Shown piece after piece: positions 42,865 to 50,415 of a DNA stretch of 64,000 nucleotides. The notes below the pieces were generated by a model. That model saw nothing but the letters and a program-made list of their open reading frames with translations, was not told where the DNA came from and did not search any database. The position numbers and the translations under genes were made by a program. This DNA comes from Colimorpha_A sp045543555 (GTDB taxonomy: Bacteria > Bacillota > Clostridia > Oscillospirales > CAG-272), in contig JAZQMQ010000009.1 of NCBI GenBank assembly GCA_045543555.1, positions 62,001-126,000 of the forward strand, read 5' to 3'. The first letter of the stretch is position 1. Each line of letters starts with the position of its first letter.

Positions 42865-45537
42865 TTAATCCTTATTCTTGCCGAAGGCTCTTGTTAAAAG
42901 CTTTATAAACTCAACGATCGGTATAGTGGAGATTGCGAGACCAAGTGCAACACCGTATTCCTTCAAACTGATGTGCGAGAATCCGAAGAGGTCGGAGAGT
43001 GCGGGAATGAAGATGAGACAGCTTGTGAGTATAAGCGAAACTACCATCGAGCCCCAGAGGATCATGTTATGAGTCTTGAGCTTGAAGATTGAGCCGTGAG
43101 AACGGAGGTTATAGGAGTGGAATATTTCCGCCATAGACATCGCGAGGAACGCCATTGTCATACCGTCGGGGCTCTGTGCGATCTCCCATCTGCCGCTTTC
43201 CATGAAGTGACCGATGAAGTATGCGGCGAGGGTGATTATCGAGATCATAATTCCCTGATACGCGATGTTGAAGCCCATACCGCCCGCAAAAATACCTTCG
43301 TTGCTCTTACGGGGCGTTCTTTCCATAATATCGGGCTCCGCCTTCTCTGTGCCGAGCGCAAGCGCGGGAACCGAGTCTGTAACGAGGTTGATAAAGAGAA
43401 GGTGAGGCGCGCGAAGGATCGTAAATCCGCAAAGTGTGGCTGTAAATACGCTGATAACCTCGGAAAGATTGGAGGAGAGGAGGAACTGAATACACTTTGT
43501 GATGTTGTCGTAGATTCTTCTTCCTTCAGCAACCGCGGAAACGATCGTTGCGAAATTGTCGTCGGTTAAGATCATATCGGCAACGCCCTTGGTTACGTCG
43601 GTACCGGTGATTCCCATACCTACGCCGATGTCGGCACTCTTGATCGAGGGCGCGTCGTTAACGCCGTCGCCCGTCATAGCTGTGACCATGCCGCGCTTTC
43701 TCCATGCGTTGACGATTCTGGTCTTATGCTCGGGCTGAACTCTTGCATATACCGAGAACTTGGTTACAAGCTCGTAGAATTCCTCGTCGGAATACTTATC
43801 GATCTCGGCACCCGTTACTGCCTCGGACGCGTCGGTGATTATACCGAGAGTCTTTGCAATTGCAACTGCGGTGTCCTTGTGGTCGCCTGTGATCATTACG
43901 GGACGGATTCCCGCCTTAACGCACTTTGCAACCGCTTCGGTTACCTCGGGACGAACGGGATCGATCATACCGGTAAGACCTATGAAAACAAGGTCGTTTT
44001 CAAGCGCTGCGGGAGAGCAATCAGCAGGCATTACAGCGTGCTTTTTATATGCACAGGCAAGAACACGGAGCGCCTGAGAAGCAAAAACGGTGTTCTGCTC
44101 AAGGATCTGTGAACGGTAGGTATCGGTGAGCTCCACCTCTGCGCCGTTAACGTAGATCTTTGTACAGCGTGCAAGGAGCTCGTCGGGAGCACCCTTTGTG
44201 TACTGAATGAATGCGTTACCGTCAACGTGAACGGTACTCATCATCTTTCTTCCCGAGTCAAACGGAGCTTCTCCCACACGGGTTGCGACCTTTTCGATCT
44301 CGCGCTTGTGCAGACCGAGCTTTGTTGCGTAGTTTACGAGAGCGCACTCGGTAGGCTCGCCGACAGCCTCGCCGTTTTCATCGGGGTTTGCGTCGGAGCA
44401 GAGTGCCATACCTGTTGCAAGGAGGTTTTCATCGCTTCCCCAATGGTCAACGACGGTCATCTTATTCTGGGTAAGTGTACCTGTTTTGTCGGAGCAGATA
44501 ATCTGTGTACAGCCAAGGGTCTCAACCGCAGTCATACGGCGGATGATGGCATTCTGCTTCGACATTTTTGTAACGCCCATGGAAAGGACGATGGTAACAA
44601 CGGCAGCAAGTCCTTCGGGAATTGCCGCAACCGCAAGAGATACTGCGGGCATGAATGCATCCTCAAGAATTATCTTGAGAAGCTGGCTTTTTTCAGCGTG
44701 AGCGAGAAGATCTCTGTTTGTAAAGAGAGTGAATGCGAACATGAATGCGCATATTCCGAGAACGAGCCATGTGAGGATCTTGGAAAGCTGAGAAAGCTTC
44801 TTCTGAAGAGGTGTCTGACCCTCCTCAGCCTCGGTGATTGCGGTTGCGATCTTACCCATTTCGGTATTCATACCGGTGCCGGTAACGACCATTGAACCGC
44901 GTCCGTAAACCATTACGCTACCCATATAGCACATGTTTTTTCTGTCGCCGAGAGGAACGTCTCCGTTGTCGTGAGCCTCAAGAGTGCCGTCGATCTTATC
45001 GGAAGGAACACTTTCTCCCGTGAGCGCCGCCTCCTCGATCTTCATGGAAGCGCTTTCGAGGATTCGTCCGTCGGCGGGTATTGCGTCGCCCGCTTCAAGA
45101 ACAACGATATCTCCGCAGACCAGATCCTCGCTTCGAAGGGTTATCTGCTTTCCGTCTCTTATGACCTTTGAAGTCGCTGCGGCCATTTCCTTCAAGGCAT
45201 CGATAGCCTTTTCAGCCTTGCTTTCCTGAACCACACCGAGAACAGTGTTGAGGATTACAACTGCGAGAATGATGAAAACGTCGGTGGGAAGCTTATCAGG
45301 GTGAAGCGACAGCTCTGTTACCGCGGATACGATTGCCGCGCCAATGAGCACGAGAACCATTGGGTCGAGGAGCTGGGAAATGATCCTTTGAAGAATTGTG
45401 ATCTTTTTTCCCTCTGCGAGCTTGTTTTTTCCGTCGCGTTCAAGTCTTGCCTGTGCTTCGGACGAGGTAAGTCCCGATTCCGCTGAGGTAGAAAGAGATT
45501 TAACGACCTCTTCCTTGCCTGTGAGATAGTACTTCAT
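42865..45537 (-). CDS. P-type cation ATPase (P2-type, Ca2+/Mn2+)
   Basis: 890 residues. N-terminal cation-ATPase domain, actuator loop with ALTGESVPSDK, TM4 PEGLAAVVTIVLSMG, phosphorylation site CSDKTGTLTQNK with D350, ATP-binding KGAPDELL, hinge MITGDHKDTA and TGDGVNDAPSI, and six C-terminal helices with NLVTDSVPALALG. These place it in the SERCA/PMR1-like bacterial group annotated as Ca2+ ATPases. Because a Mn2+ riboswitch (yybP-ykoY) precedes it, manganese efflux is the likelier role here. Monocistronic with promoter, riboswitch and terminator. Confidence 0.93.
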   Translation of the reverse strand: MKYYLTGKEEVVKSLSTSAESGLTSSEAQARLERDGKNKLAEGKKITILQRIISQLLDPMVLVLIGAAIVSAVTELSLHPDKLPTDVFIILAVVILNTVLGVVQESKAEKAIDALKEMAAATSKVIRDGKQITLRSEDLVCGDIVVLEAGDAIPADGRILESASMKIEEAALTGESVPSDKIDGTLEAHDNGDVPLGDRKNMCYMGSVMVYGRGSMVVTGTGMNTEMGKIATAITEAEEGQTPLQKKLSQLSKILTWLVLGICAFMFAFTLFTNRDLLAHAEKSQLLKIILEDAFMPAVSLAVAAIPEGLAAVVTIVLSMGVTKMSKQNAIIRRMTAVETLGCTQIICSDKTGTLTQNKMTVVDHWGSDENLLATGMALCSDANPDENGEAVGEPTECALVNYATKLGLHKREIEKVATRVGEAPFDSGRKMMSTVHVDGNAFIQYTKGAPDELLARCTKIYVNGAEVELTDTYRSQILEQNTVFASQALRVLACAYKKHAVMPADCSPAALENDLVFIGLTGMIDPVRPEVTEAVAKCVKAGIRPVMITGDHKDTAVAIAKTLGIITDASEAVTGAEIDKYSDEEFYELVTKFSVYARVQPEHKTRIVNAWRKRGMVTAMTGDGVNDAPSIKSADIGVGMGITGTDVTKGVADMILTDDNFATIVSAVAEGRRIYDNITKCIQFLLSSNLSEVISVFTATLCGFTILRAPHLLFINLVTDSVPALALGTEKAEPDIMERTPRKSNEGIFAGGMGFNIAYQGIMISIITLAAYFIGHFMESGRWEIAQSPDGMTMAFLAMSMAEIFHSYNLRSHGSIFKLKTHNMILWGSMVVSLILTSCLIFIPALSDLFGFSHISLKEYGVALGLAISTIPIVEFIKLLTRAFGKNKD

Positions 45538-45578
45538 TTCAGTACCAATCCTTTCTTGTTTATTATCTTTGGAGCGTT

Positions 45579-45626
45579 AAAAAAATAACGAGGCCCACGT
45601 ACAGCCATAAACCGTACACAGTCTCG
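45579..45626 (-). terminator. Riboswitch-controlled terminator before the P-type ATPase gene
   Basis: Left arm CGAGACTGTGTACGG (45612-45626), right arm CTGTACGTGGGCCTCG (45589-45604), then TTATTTTTTT on the minus strand. The left arm includes the 3' strand of riboswitch helix P1. Confidence 0.8.
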
Positions 45627-45708
45627 TCCTTTAATTCAAGCCAATCGGAGAAACCGCTGTGATGTTGACTTGAAACGTAATTTTACGCAAACTACTCCCT
45701 ATGCAAGG
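45612..45708 (-). ncRNA. yybP-ykoY (manganese-sensing) riboswitch
   Basis: Minus strand shows the hallmark GGGAGTAG after helix P1, then GTCAACATC, a CGG...CCG hairpin and the closing CGAGAC. P1 forms from CCTTGCATAG (45699-45708) and CTGTGTACGG (45612-45621) with nine of ten pairs. The same CTGTGTACGG is the left arm of the terminator, so Mn2+-stabilised P1 and the terminator exclude each other: an ON switch for the downstream ATPase. Both pairings are visible; the family identity is from memory of its consensus. Confidence 0.82.
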
Positions 45709-45711
45709 TTG

Positions 45712-45740
45712 ATTGTAGCATATATTCCAATATTTGTCAA
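45712..45740 (-). promoter_or_regulatory. Promoter of the riboswitch/P-type ATPase transcript
   Basis: Minus strand TTGACA, 17 nt, TACAAT; start near 45705, at the first bases of riboswitch helix P1. Confidence 0.75.
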
Positions 45741-45756
45741 TAGAAAACCCGATTTT

Positions 45757-46533
45757 TTACCCGTTCATCACGATTCCCGCCATCATCAGTCCGCGCCGTC
45801 CTCCCGAGCCTCTATGGGAAAAGAGCAGGTCCTTATTACAGCAGGTACACAAAGGAGAAACCCAAATATTTTTGATATCGCAAAGCTCGAGAATCGCACG
45901 GTTCATACCCTGAAGGTCTCCATAATATTTTCCTTCCTTATCCGACGGAAAAATATATGGAAGCACCGTTTCAGAACAAGGTGACTCTCTTACTGCAGAA
46001 ACAAACGGATCGTCAACCTCATAACAGCAGTGATGGATGGACGGGCCGATCGCAGCCGTAATATCAGCTCTTTTTGCCCCCAGCGATTCCATTTCGCAAA
46101 CTGCTTTTTCTGCGATTCCCAAAACAGTACCTCTCCATCCCGCGTGAACTGCGGCAATGACCTTATTTTTTGCATCTTCCAAAAGAATCGGAACGCAATC
46201 CGCCACCTTTACAGTTAAGAGAAGACCTCTCTCAGCAGTAACAAAGCCGTCACATTCAAATTGTTGACCGATATTTTCCTTTGTAACACTCACTACCCTG
46301 TCCGAATGGATCTGTTTTGCTGAAAACATTCGGGATATATCGCTCCCCAGAGCAGAGGCAAAGCGTCTTCGGTTTTCGACTACGTCCTCTCCGTTTCCGG
46401 CTCCAAGATCAAGAGAGCCCAACAGCTTATCCGCCGTTACGCCCCCCTCACGCGTTGAAAAACCGTGGGAGCATTTTATGTTGTTTGAGGTAAGAAGCGG
46501 TAATGCACCCGTTTTTATAAATCCGTCCGTCAT
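45757..46533 (-). CDS. pgeF: Peptidoglycan editing factor / multicopper-like purine nucleosidase (YfiH/PgeF)
   Basis: 258 residues. QIHSDRV near 96, the central VAAVHAGWRGTVLGI (zinc His/Cys region) and IGPSIHHCCYEVDDP near 162 define the YfiH/Cu-oxidase_4 family. Members act as adenosine deaminase/purine nucleoside phosphorylase in vitro and, in E. coli, prevent misincorporation of amino acids into UDP-MurNAc precursors. Cytosolic. Own promoter upstream. Confidence 0.9.
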   Translation of the reverse strand: MTDGFIKTGALPLLTSNNIKCSHGFSTREGGVTADKLLGSLDLGAGNGEDVVENRRRFASALGSDISRMFSAKQIHSDRVVSVTKENIGQQFECDGFVTAERGLLLTVKVADCVPILLEDAKNKVIAAVHAGWRGTVLGIAEKAVCEMESLGAKRADITAAIGPSIHHCCYEVDDPFVSAVRESPCSETVLPYIFPSDKEGKYYGDLQGMNRAILELCDIKNIWVSPLCTCCNKDLLFSHRGSGGRRGLMMAGIVMNG

Positions 46534-46561
46534 TTTGAAGCCCTTTCGTTTTTATACATCT

Positions 46562-46590
46562 ATTATATTACAGTTTTTCCTAATTATCAA
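46562..46590 (-). promoter_or_regulatory. Promoter of pgeF
   Basis: Minus strand TTGATA, 17 nt, TATAAT. The rest of 46591-46750 contains no feature I can support; a mazF promoter is not obvious. Confidence 0.65.
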
Positions 46591-46766
46591 TAGATACCTG
46601 TAACGCCGCACACTTTCACATCAAAATTTCCGTCGCGTAAAATAATTACTGTGAGGGAAAGTTATTTTTTCCTGTCACGAATATTCTTTCTATCAATGCC
46701 AAAAATAGTAACAGAGAGCAAAGCAAAAAAATGCTTTGCAAAAAGTAACGGAAAGGAACAAATACA

Positions 46767-47126
46767 ATGACGTGTAAACGTGGCGATATATATTACGCGG
46801 ATCTGAGCCCCGTTGTAGGCTCGGAGCAAGGCGGTCTACGGCCTGTTCTGATAATACAGAACGATGTCGGTAACAGGTACAGTCCAACGGTTATCGCGGC
46901 GGCGATCACCTCAAAGACCACAAAGACCAAACTTCCGACACACATCGGGATCGAGGCTAATCTCGGGAATATCGGAGGAGGTCTCCTTCGGGACTCCGTC
47001 GTTCTTCTCGAACAGGTGAGAACCATTGACAAGCAAAGATTAAAGGAAAAAATGGGGCATCTTGACGATGACGTTATGAAAAGCGTAAACGAGGCAATTG
47101 CAGTAAGCTTCGGACTTGGTACTTGA
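46767..47126 (+). CDS. MazF/PemK-type endoribonuclease toxin
   Basis: 119 residues. The SH3-like barrel signature GDIYYADLSPVVGSEQGG and RPVLIIQND (catalytic Arg region), then SPTVIAAAITSK and the strand GLLRDSVVLLEQVRTID, are those of Bacillus NdoA-like MazF, an ACA-type mRNA interferase. No antitoxin (MazE) ORF precedes it: 230 nt upstream to pgeF hold no small gene. SD AAAGGA. A stand-alone MazF is common in Clostridia; its control here is unknown. MNT-HEPN genes follow under a separate promoter. Confidence 0.88.
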   Translation: MTCKRGDIYYADLSPVVGSEQGGLRPVLIIQNDVGNRYSPTVIAAAITSKTTKTKLPTHIGIEANLGNIGGGLLRDSVVLLEQVRTIDKQRLKEKMGHLDDDVMKSVNEAIAVSFGLGT

Positions 47127-47151
47127 AAAATACAAGCACTTCTGTTATAAT
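47123..47151 (+). promoter_or_regulatory. Promoter of the MNT-HEPN pair
   Basis: TTGAAA overlapping the mazF stop codon, 17 nt, TATAAT. Confidence 0.75.
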
Positions 47152-47186
47152 GGTGTAAAAACCAACAAATAAGGAAGGATAAGCCG

Positions 47187-47483
47187 ATGAAGGATCAGCT
47201 CTCCGCTCTTTGCTTAAGCATACTTGAAATTTGCGATGCAAAAAAGATAATTTTGTACGGCTCAAAATTTACCCCCGACGGTAAGACACTGCGTGAGGTG
47301 AATCTCTGCCTTGCTGTAAATGACGAGCCCCTGAAAATAGAATCAAGGCTCTACCTTGAGCTTGAAAGCGAGATCGCATTCAACCTGCTCGTTTATTCGG
47401 AGGAGGAATTTGAAAGGCTCGAAAAAGACCCCACAAGCTATGCTCACAGCATAGTAACGAAGGGAACGGTGCTTCATGGGTAG
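47187..47483 (+). CDS. Minimal nucleotidyltransferase (MNT) domain protein with degenerate active site
   Basis: 98 residues. The overall MNT pattern is clear: ILYGSKFTP (Gly25-Ser26 motif), the strand REVNLCLAV and the C-terminal VYSEEEFERLEKDP region. Functional MNTs have GS...SDxDL plus a third aspartate. Here SDxD is REVN (E37, N39) and the third site reads AFNLLVY (N66), so all three canonical aspartates are replaced. It is probably unable to transfer nucleotides and may only bind its HEPN partner. Overlaps the HEPN gene by 8 nt. SD AAGGAAGG. Confidence 0.65.
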   Translation: MKDQLSALCLSILEICDAKKIILYGSKFTPDGKTLREVNLCLAVNDEPLKIESRLYLELESEIAFNLLVYSEEEFERLEKDPTSYAHSIVTKGTVLHG

Positions 47484-47901
47484 AAAAAGAGGGGCGCCGA
47501 ACGACAGCAAAAGATATTTCGACTGGCTTGAACGAGCGGAATGTGATCTTTTGTCGGCGAAAATACTTAAAGAGAATAACGGCGATAACTGTAACGCCGC
47601 CTTTCACTGTCAGCAGAGTATAGAAAAAGCCCTTAAGGGCTACGTTCTTTATACAACGGGAGGACATCTTGACGGTCATAACCTGACCTTTTTGTGCCGA
47701 AGCGCCTGCAGGGAGGACGAAAAGTTTAAGGAGTGGCTGGATGAATGTGCCGTGCTGAACAGATACTATATTCAGACCCGTTATCCCACAGACCTTGGCT
47801 TTGACGTAAGCGACGAGGAGCTTGAACGCGCGTATAAAATGGCTGAAGAGATGTATTCCTTTATATTTGGGGTAATATCTAGGAATTTTATTGAAGAATA
47901 A
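47476..47901 (+). CDS. HEPN domain protein
   Basis: 141 residues, all-helical HEPN fold: YFDWLERAECDLLSAKIL, then AFHCQQSIEKALKGYVLY (helix 2 signature) and LNRYYIQTRYPTD near 98. HEPN-MNT pairs work as toxin-antitoxin or abortive-infection modules; in HepT-MntA the MNT polyadenylylates a tyrosine near the RNase motif. I see no R-x(4-6)-H RNase motif here, placing it in the COG2250/COG1895-like, often nucleotide-binding, group. With an apparently dead MNT the pair may have a non-toxic role. Confidence 0.75.
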   Translation: MGRKRGAPNDSKRYFDWLERAECDLLSAKILKENNGDNCNAAFHCQQSIEKALKGYVLYTTGGHLDGHNLTFLCRSACREDEKFKEWLDECAVLNRYYIQTRYPTDLGFDVSDEELERAYKMAEEMYSFIFGVISRNFIEE

Positions 47902-47957
47902 AACTTGTGTTAGAAGGAAATACCGGATAACATACTGAGCAGGGCGCAGATTACATC

Positions 47958-48001
47958 CAACGGGCTTTGCCCGTTGATTACATACCAATCCTTCGGATTG
48001 G
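47958..48001. repeat. Two short perfect hairpins between HEPN gene and tRNA terminator
   Basis: CAACGGGCTTTGCCCGTTG (47958-47976) and CCAATCCTTCGGATTGG (47985-48001). Tight loops, no U tracts; they precede a third hairpin that is the tRNA terminator. Confidence 0.6.
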
Positions 48002-48009
48002 ATAAAAAT

Positions 48010-48040
48010 AAAAGCAAGTCGTACGACTTGCTTTTATTTT
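48010..48040 (-). terminator. Terminator of the tRNA transcript
   Basis: AAAAGCAAGTCG / CGACTTGCTTTT perfect palindrome followed by ATTTTTAT on the minus strand; symmetric, so it may also end HEPN transcription. Confidence 0.75.
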
Positions 48041-48041
48041 A

Positions 48042-48119
48042 TGGGGTGGGTGATGGGATTCGAACCCACGGCCTCCAGGGCCACAACCTGGCGCTATAAC
48101 CAACTTAGCTACACTCACC
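48042..48119 (-). tRNA. tRNA-His (anticodon GTG)
   Basis: Cloverleaf on the minus strand: anticodon stem-loop CCAGG-TTGTGGC-CCTGG gives anticodon GUG; T arm GTGGG-TTCGAAT-CCCAT; encoded CCA. The extra 5' G (position -1) faces C73, the hallmark of tRNA-His. The acceptor stem has one A-C mismatch at pair 4-69. Confidence 0.93.
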
Positions 48120-48125
48120 ATATAA

Positions 48126-48202
48126 TGGCGTACCTTGGGGGATTCGAACCCTCGACCTACTGCTTAGAAGGCAGTTGCTCTATCCGGCTGAGCTAAAGGT
48201 AC
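48126..48202 (-). tRNA. tRNA-Arg (anticodon TCT)
   Basis: Acceptor GTACCTT / AAGGTAC, anticodon arm ACTGC-CTTCTAA-GCAGT with UCU, T arm GAGGG-TTCGAAT-CCCCC and encoded CCA. Six bases upstream of tRNA-His and cotranscribed with it. Confidence 0.95.
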
Positions 48203-48218
48203 AAAATCAGCGTGATAT

Positions 48219-48247
48219 ATTATATCACGCAAATCTTGTTTTGTCAA
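48219..48247 (-). promoter_or_regulatory. Promoter of tRNA-Arg/tRNA-His
   Basis: Perfect minus-strand consensus TTGACA, 17 nt, TATAAT. The -10 is embedded in the 19-bp palindrome CGTGATATATTATATCACG (48211-48229). Confidence 0.85.
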
Positions 48248-48295
48248 GCATAATTTTCAAGTTTTTCGTACAATATAAAAAAATATCGAAAATTG

Positions 48296-48324
48296 TTGAC
48301 CGATAATCGCTATTGTGATACAAT
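48296..48324 (+). promoter_or_regulatory. Promoter of the histidinol phosphatase gene
   Basis: TTGACC, 17 nt, TACAAT; it lies downstream of an alternative upstream start, which fixes the real start at the TTG at 48356. Confidence 0.65.
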
Positions 48325-48355
48325 AAATGTTAACAAACACGAGAAGAGGGATACT

Positions 48356-49126
48356 TTGAAGGTAAATTATCACACTCACACCGCCCTTTGCCGTCATGCG
48401 ACGGGCGAAATGAAAGATTACGTTGAAAAAGCAATTGAAGCCGGCATCAAAAAGCTTGGATTTGCCGACCACGCGGTACAGTTTTATGACGGTGACTTTG
48501 TCTCGGGCATAAGAATGAGACCCGATCAGGCAGAATGGTACGTTAAAGAAGCGAAACGTCTCTCTGAGGAATATAAAAACGACATTCAGATATACGTCGG
48601 CTTTGAAGCGGAATATTTCCCGTCAATTTTCCACCGTCTGCAAAGCTTTTGCAGGGATAACGGTGTCGATTATCTCATAATGGGTCAGCATTGCCTCACC
48701 TACGAGCCCACAACGGAGCTTTGGGGAGGTGCCGGCACCTCAAACCCCGCGCTTCTCAAAAAATACGTTGACGAGGTGCTTGAGGGTCTGTCAACAGGCT
48801 CTTTTACCTATATCTGTCACCCCGATATGTTCAGATTCACGGGCGATGACGACGTATATAATGAAGAATTTACCCGTTTATGCAAAGGGGCTAAATCTTA
48901 CGGTGTTCCCCTTGAAATAAATCTTCTCGGCTTGAGACACAACAGGCATTATCCCACCGATCGTTTGTTTTCACTTGCCCAAAAGGAAGGATGCTCCTTC
49001 ATAATCGGATGCGACTCACATTCTCCTGAGACCCTTATTGATAAAAAAGGGCCGGCTTTGGCTGAAGAATTTGTCGCAAGAAACAAAATCACACTCTTGA
49101 GCGATATAGAACTAAAAAAGCTCTGA
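48356..49126 (+). CDS. hisK: Histidinol-phosphatase, PHP family
   Basis: 256 residues from a TTG start with AGAGGG 5 nt upstream; the first residues (after Met-Lys) are VNYHTHTALCRHATG, the HxH metal motif of the PHP domain. GFADHAV, YLIMGQHCLTY, YICHPDMFRF and IGCDSHSPE supply the other trinuclear metal ligands. Dephosphorylates L-histidinol phosphate in histidine synthesis; other PHP phosphatase roles are possible because no his genes are nearby. Confidence 0.8.
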   Translation: MKVNYHTHTALCRHATGEMKDYVEKAIEAGIKKLGFADHAVQFYDGDFVSGIRMRPDQAEWYVKEAKRLSEEYKNDIQIYVGFEAEYFPSIFHRLQSFCRDNGVDYLIMGQHCLTYEPTTELWGGAGTSNPALLKKYVDEVLEGLSTGSFTYICHPDMFRFTGDDDVYNEEFTRLCKGAKSYGVPLEINLLGLRHNRHYPTDRLFSLAQKEGCSFIIGCDSHSPETLIDKKGPALAEEFVARNKITLLSDIELKKL

Positions 49127-49147
49127 TTTAAGAGTTGCATTACGCAC

Positions 49148-49210
49148 AAACACCTCATCCGTCATTTTCTGACGAAAATGCCACCTTCCCCCGACTGGGG
49201 AAGGCTAAAG
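49148..49210. repeat. Second copy of the CACCTCATCCGTCA dispersed repeat
   Basis: AAACACCTCATCCGTCATTTT, then TTCTGACGAA, CCACCTTCCCC and GGGGAAGGC; identical in most positions to the left half of the 27301-27393 element but ending in a CCTTCCCCCGACTGGGGAAGG hairpin instead of the right inverted repeat. Sits between hisK and spoIIR, where it may terminate either. Confidence 0.7.
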
Positions 49211-49219
49211 GTCGGTTCA

Positions 49220-49813
49220 TCACGAAAAAATCGAGCCTAAAATATCGAGTATCTTAAACCTTATACGGTATTTCGGCGACTCGGTATCTGTCAGCACCCT
49301 TATCTGATCGGGCGTAAAGCCCACGCTTACAAGTTCCTCTTTTATTCCGCTTGCCGCACCGACGCAAAGGGGCGGGAAAAGGACGCACCACCAATTTTTT
49401 CCTTCCGCTTCACCGATCATAACACGGAGCGAGCAATATTCACCGCTCGGAAGTCTTAGTCCCTCATACTCTCTTTCGGGGTACTTTTCCTTGCCCACAC
49501 AAACGGTAACTTCGTATGAGGAACCGTTTTCCTTCAAGGTCTGCTCAGCATTTTCTTTCAGCATATCGGTGCTCTCTTTAAGTAATTGTTCTGCCTCCTC
49601 CTTGGTCTTACAAGCTTCAAGAAGCGTGGAGACAGTTTCGAGCATACCGTCTCTTACCTTTAATTTAAGATCCTGATCCTCCTCGCTGTTGGAATTTGCA
49701 AGAACGTGGAGCCTTATTATCTTATCATACACGTCGTAGTCCTCACTTCTTGGAAAAAAACTGATCGCTCCGAGAATAATTACACAAATCAGGGGTATTA
49801 TAAGCTTTTTCAT
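49220..49813 (-). CDS. spoIIR: Stage II sporulation protein R
   Basis: 197 residues from the ATG at 49813 (AAAGGAC upstream). N-terminal signal/anchor (KKLIIPLICVIILGAISFF), then the SpoIIR motif IRLHVLANSNSEEDQDLKLKVRD and further on the cysteine-containing region WWCVLFPPLC. In Bacillus SpoIIR is made in the forespore under sigma-F and, after secretion, triggers SpoIIGA to process pro-sigma-E in the mother cell. Confirms that this organism has a sporulation program. Confidence 0.92.
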   Translation of the reverse strand: MKKLIIPLICVIILGAISFFPRSEDYDVYDKIIRLHVLANSNSEEDQDLKLKVRDGMLETVSTLLEACKTKEEAEQLLKESTDMLKENAEQTLKENGSSYEVTVCVGKEKYPEREYEGLRLPSGEYCSLRVMIGEAEGKNWWCVLFPPLCVGAASGIKEELVSVGFTPDQIRVLTDTESPKYRIRFKILDILGSIFS

Positions 49814-49844
49814 GATCTTTCGTCCTTTCATTTTGTTACAACTT

Positions 49845-49874
49845 ATTTTTTGCCGAGAGGACGGGAGCTTATTC
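49845..49874 (-). promoter_or_regulatory. Possible sigma-F promoter of spoIIR
   Basis: Minus strand GAATA, 15 nt, GGCAAAAAAT: near the sigma-F pattern (GYWTA, about 15 nt, GGNNANANTR) with one mismatch in each element. No sigma-A promoter is seen here. Confidence 0.35.
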
Positions 49875-49903
49875 GCGTAATAAAAATTTATTTGAGGTAA
49901 AAA

Positions 49904-50359
49904 ATGAAAAACTCGGTTCTTTGTTATATCGAAAAAGACGAAAAATATCTTATGCTCTACCGCAATAAGAAAAAGAACGACGCAAACGGCGGGAAATGGA
50001 TCGGCGTCGGAGGTAAGATTGAGGAAAATGAAAGCCCAGACGAAGCTCTGCTCCGCGAGATTAAGGAGGAAACGGGTCTTACCTTAACGTCATACCGCTT
50101 CAGAGGTATAGTAACCTTCGTGTCGGATACGTGGGAGGGTGAATATATGTACCTTTACACCGCCGACGGATTTGAAGGAGAGCTTATCGAATGTGACGAG
50201 GGAGAGCTGAGCTGGATCGACAAAAAAGCCGTTCCCGACCTTCCCGCCTGGGAGGGAGACAGGGTATTTTTAAATAAACTGCTTTCTGATGAGTCCGAGC
50301 TGTTCTTCATCAAGCTTACCTACAAGGGTGATACGCTTGTAGGTGCGGATCAGATATAG
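49904..50359 (+). CDS. Nudix hydrolase (MutT-like, 8-oxo-dGTPase type)
   Basis: 151 residues. Nudix box GGKIEENESPDEALLREIKEETGL (near 35-58) with the REIKEETG core. The start MKNSVLCYIEKDEKYLMLYR and the W-containing GKWIGVGGKIE resemble the MutT/YtkD group that cleans oxidised nucleotides (8-oxo-dGTP). SD TGAGG. Own bidirectional terminator. Real substrate cannot be inferred with certainty. Confidence 0.85.
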   Translation: MKNSVLCYIEKDEKYLMLYRNKKKNDANGGKWIGVGGKIEENESPDEALLREIKEETGLTLTSYRFRGIVTFVSDTWEGEYMYLYTADGFEGELIECDEGELSWIDKKAVPDLPAWEGDRVFLNKLLSDESELFFIKLTYKGDTLVGADQI

Positions 50360-50369
50360 GATTTACATT

Positions 50370-50407
50370 AAAAATAGCCACAAGATCATCTCTTGTGGCT
50401 ATTTTTT
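50370..50407. terminator. Bidirectional terminator between Nudix gene and pyr operon
   Basis: AAAAATAGCCACAAGA / TCTTGTGGCTATTTTT perfect stem with a 5-nt loop; ends the Nudix gene and, on the minus strand, the pyrimidine operon. Confidence 0.88.
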
Positions 50408-50415
50408 ATCTTATT

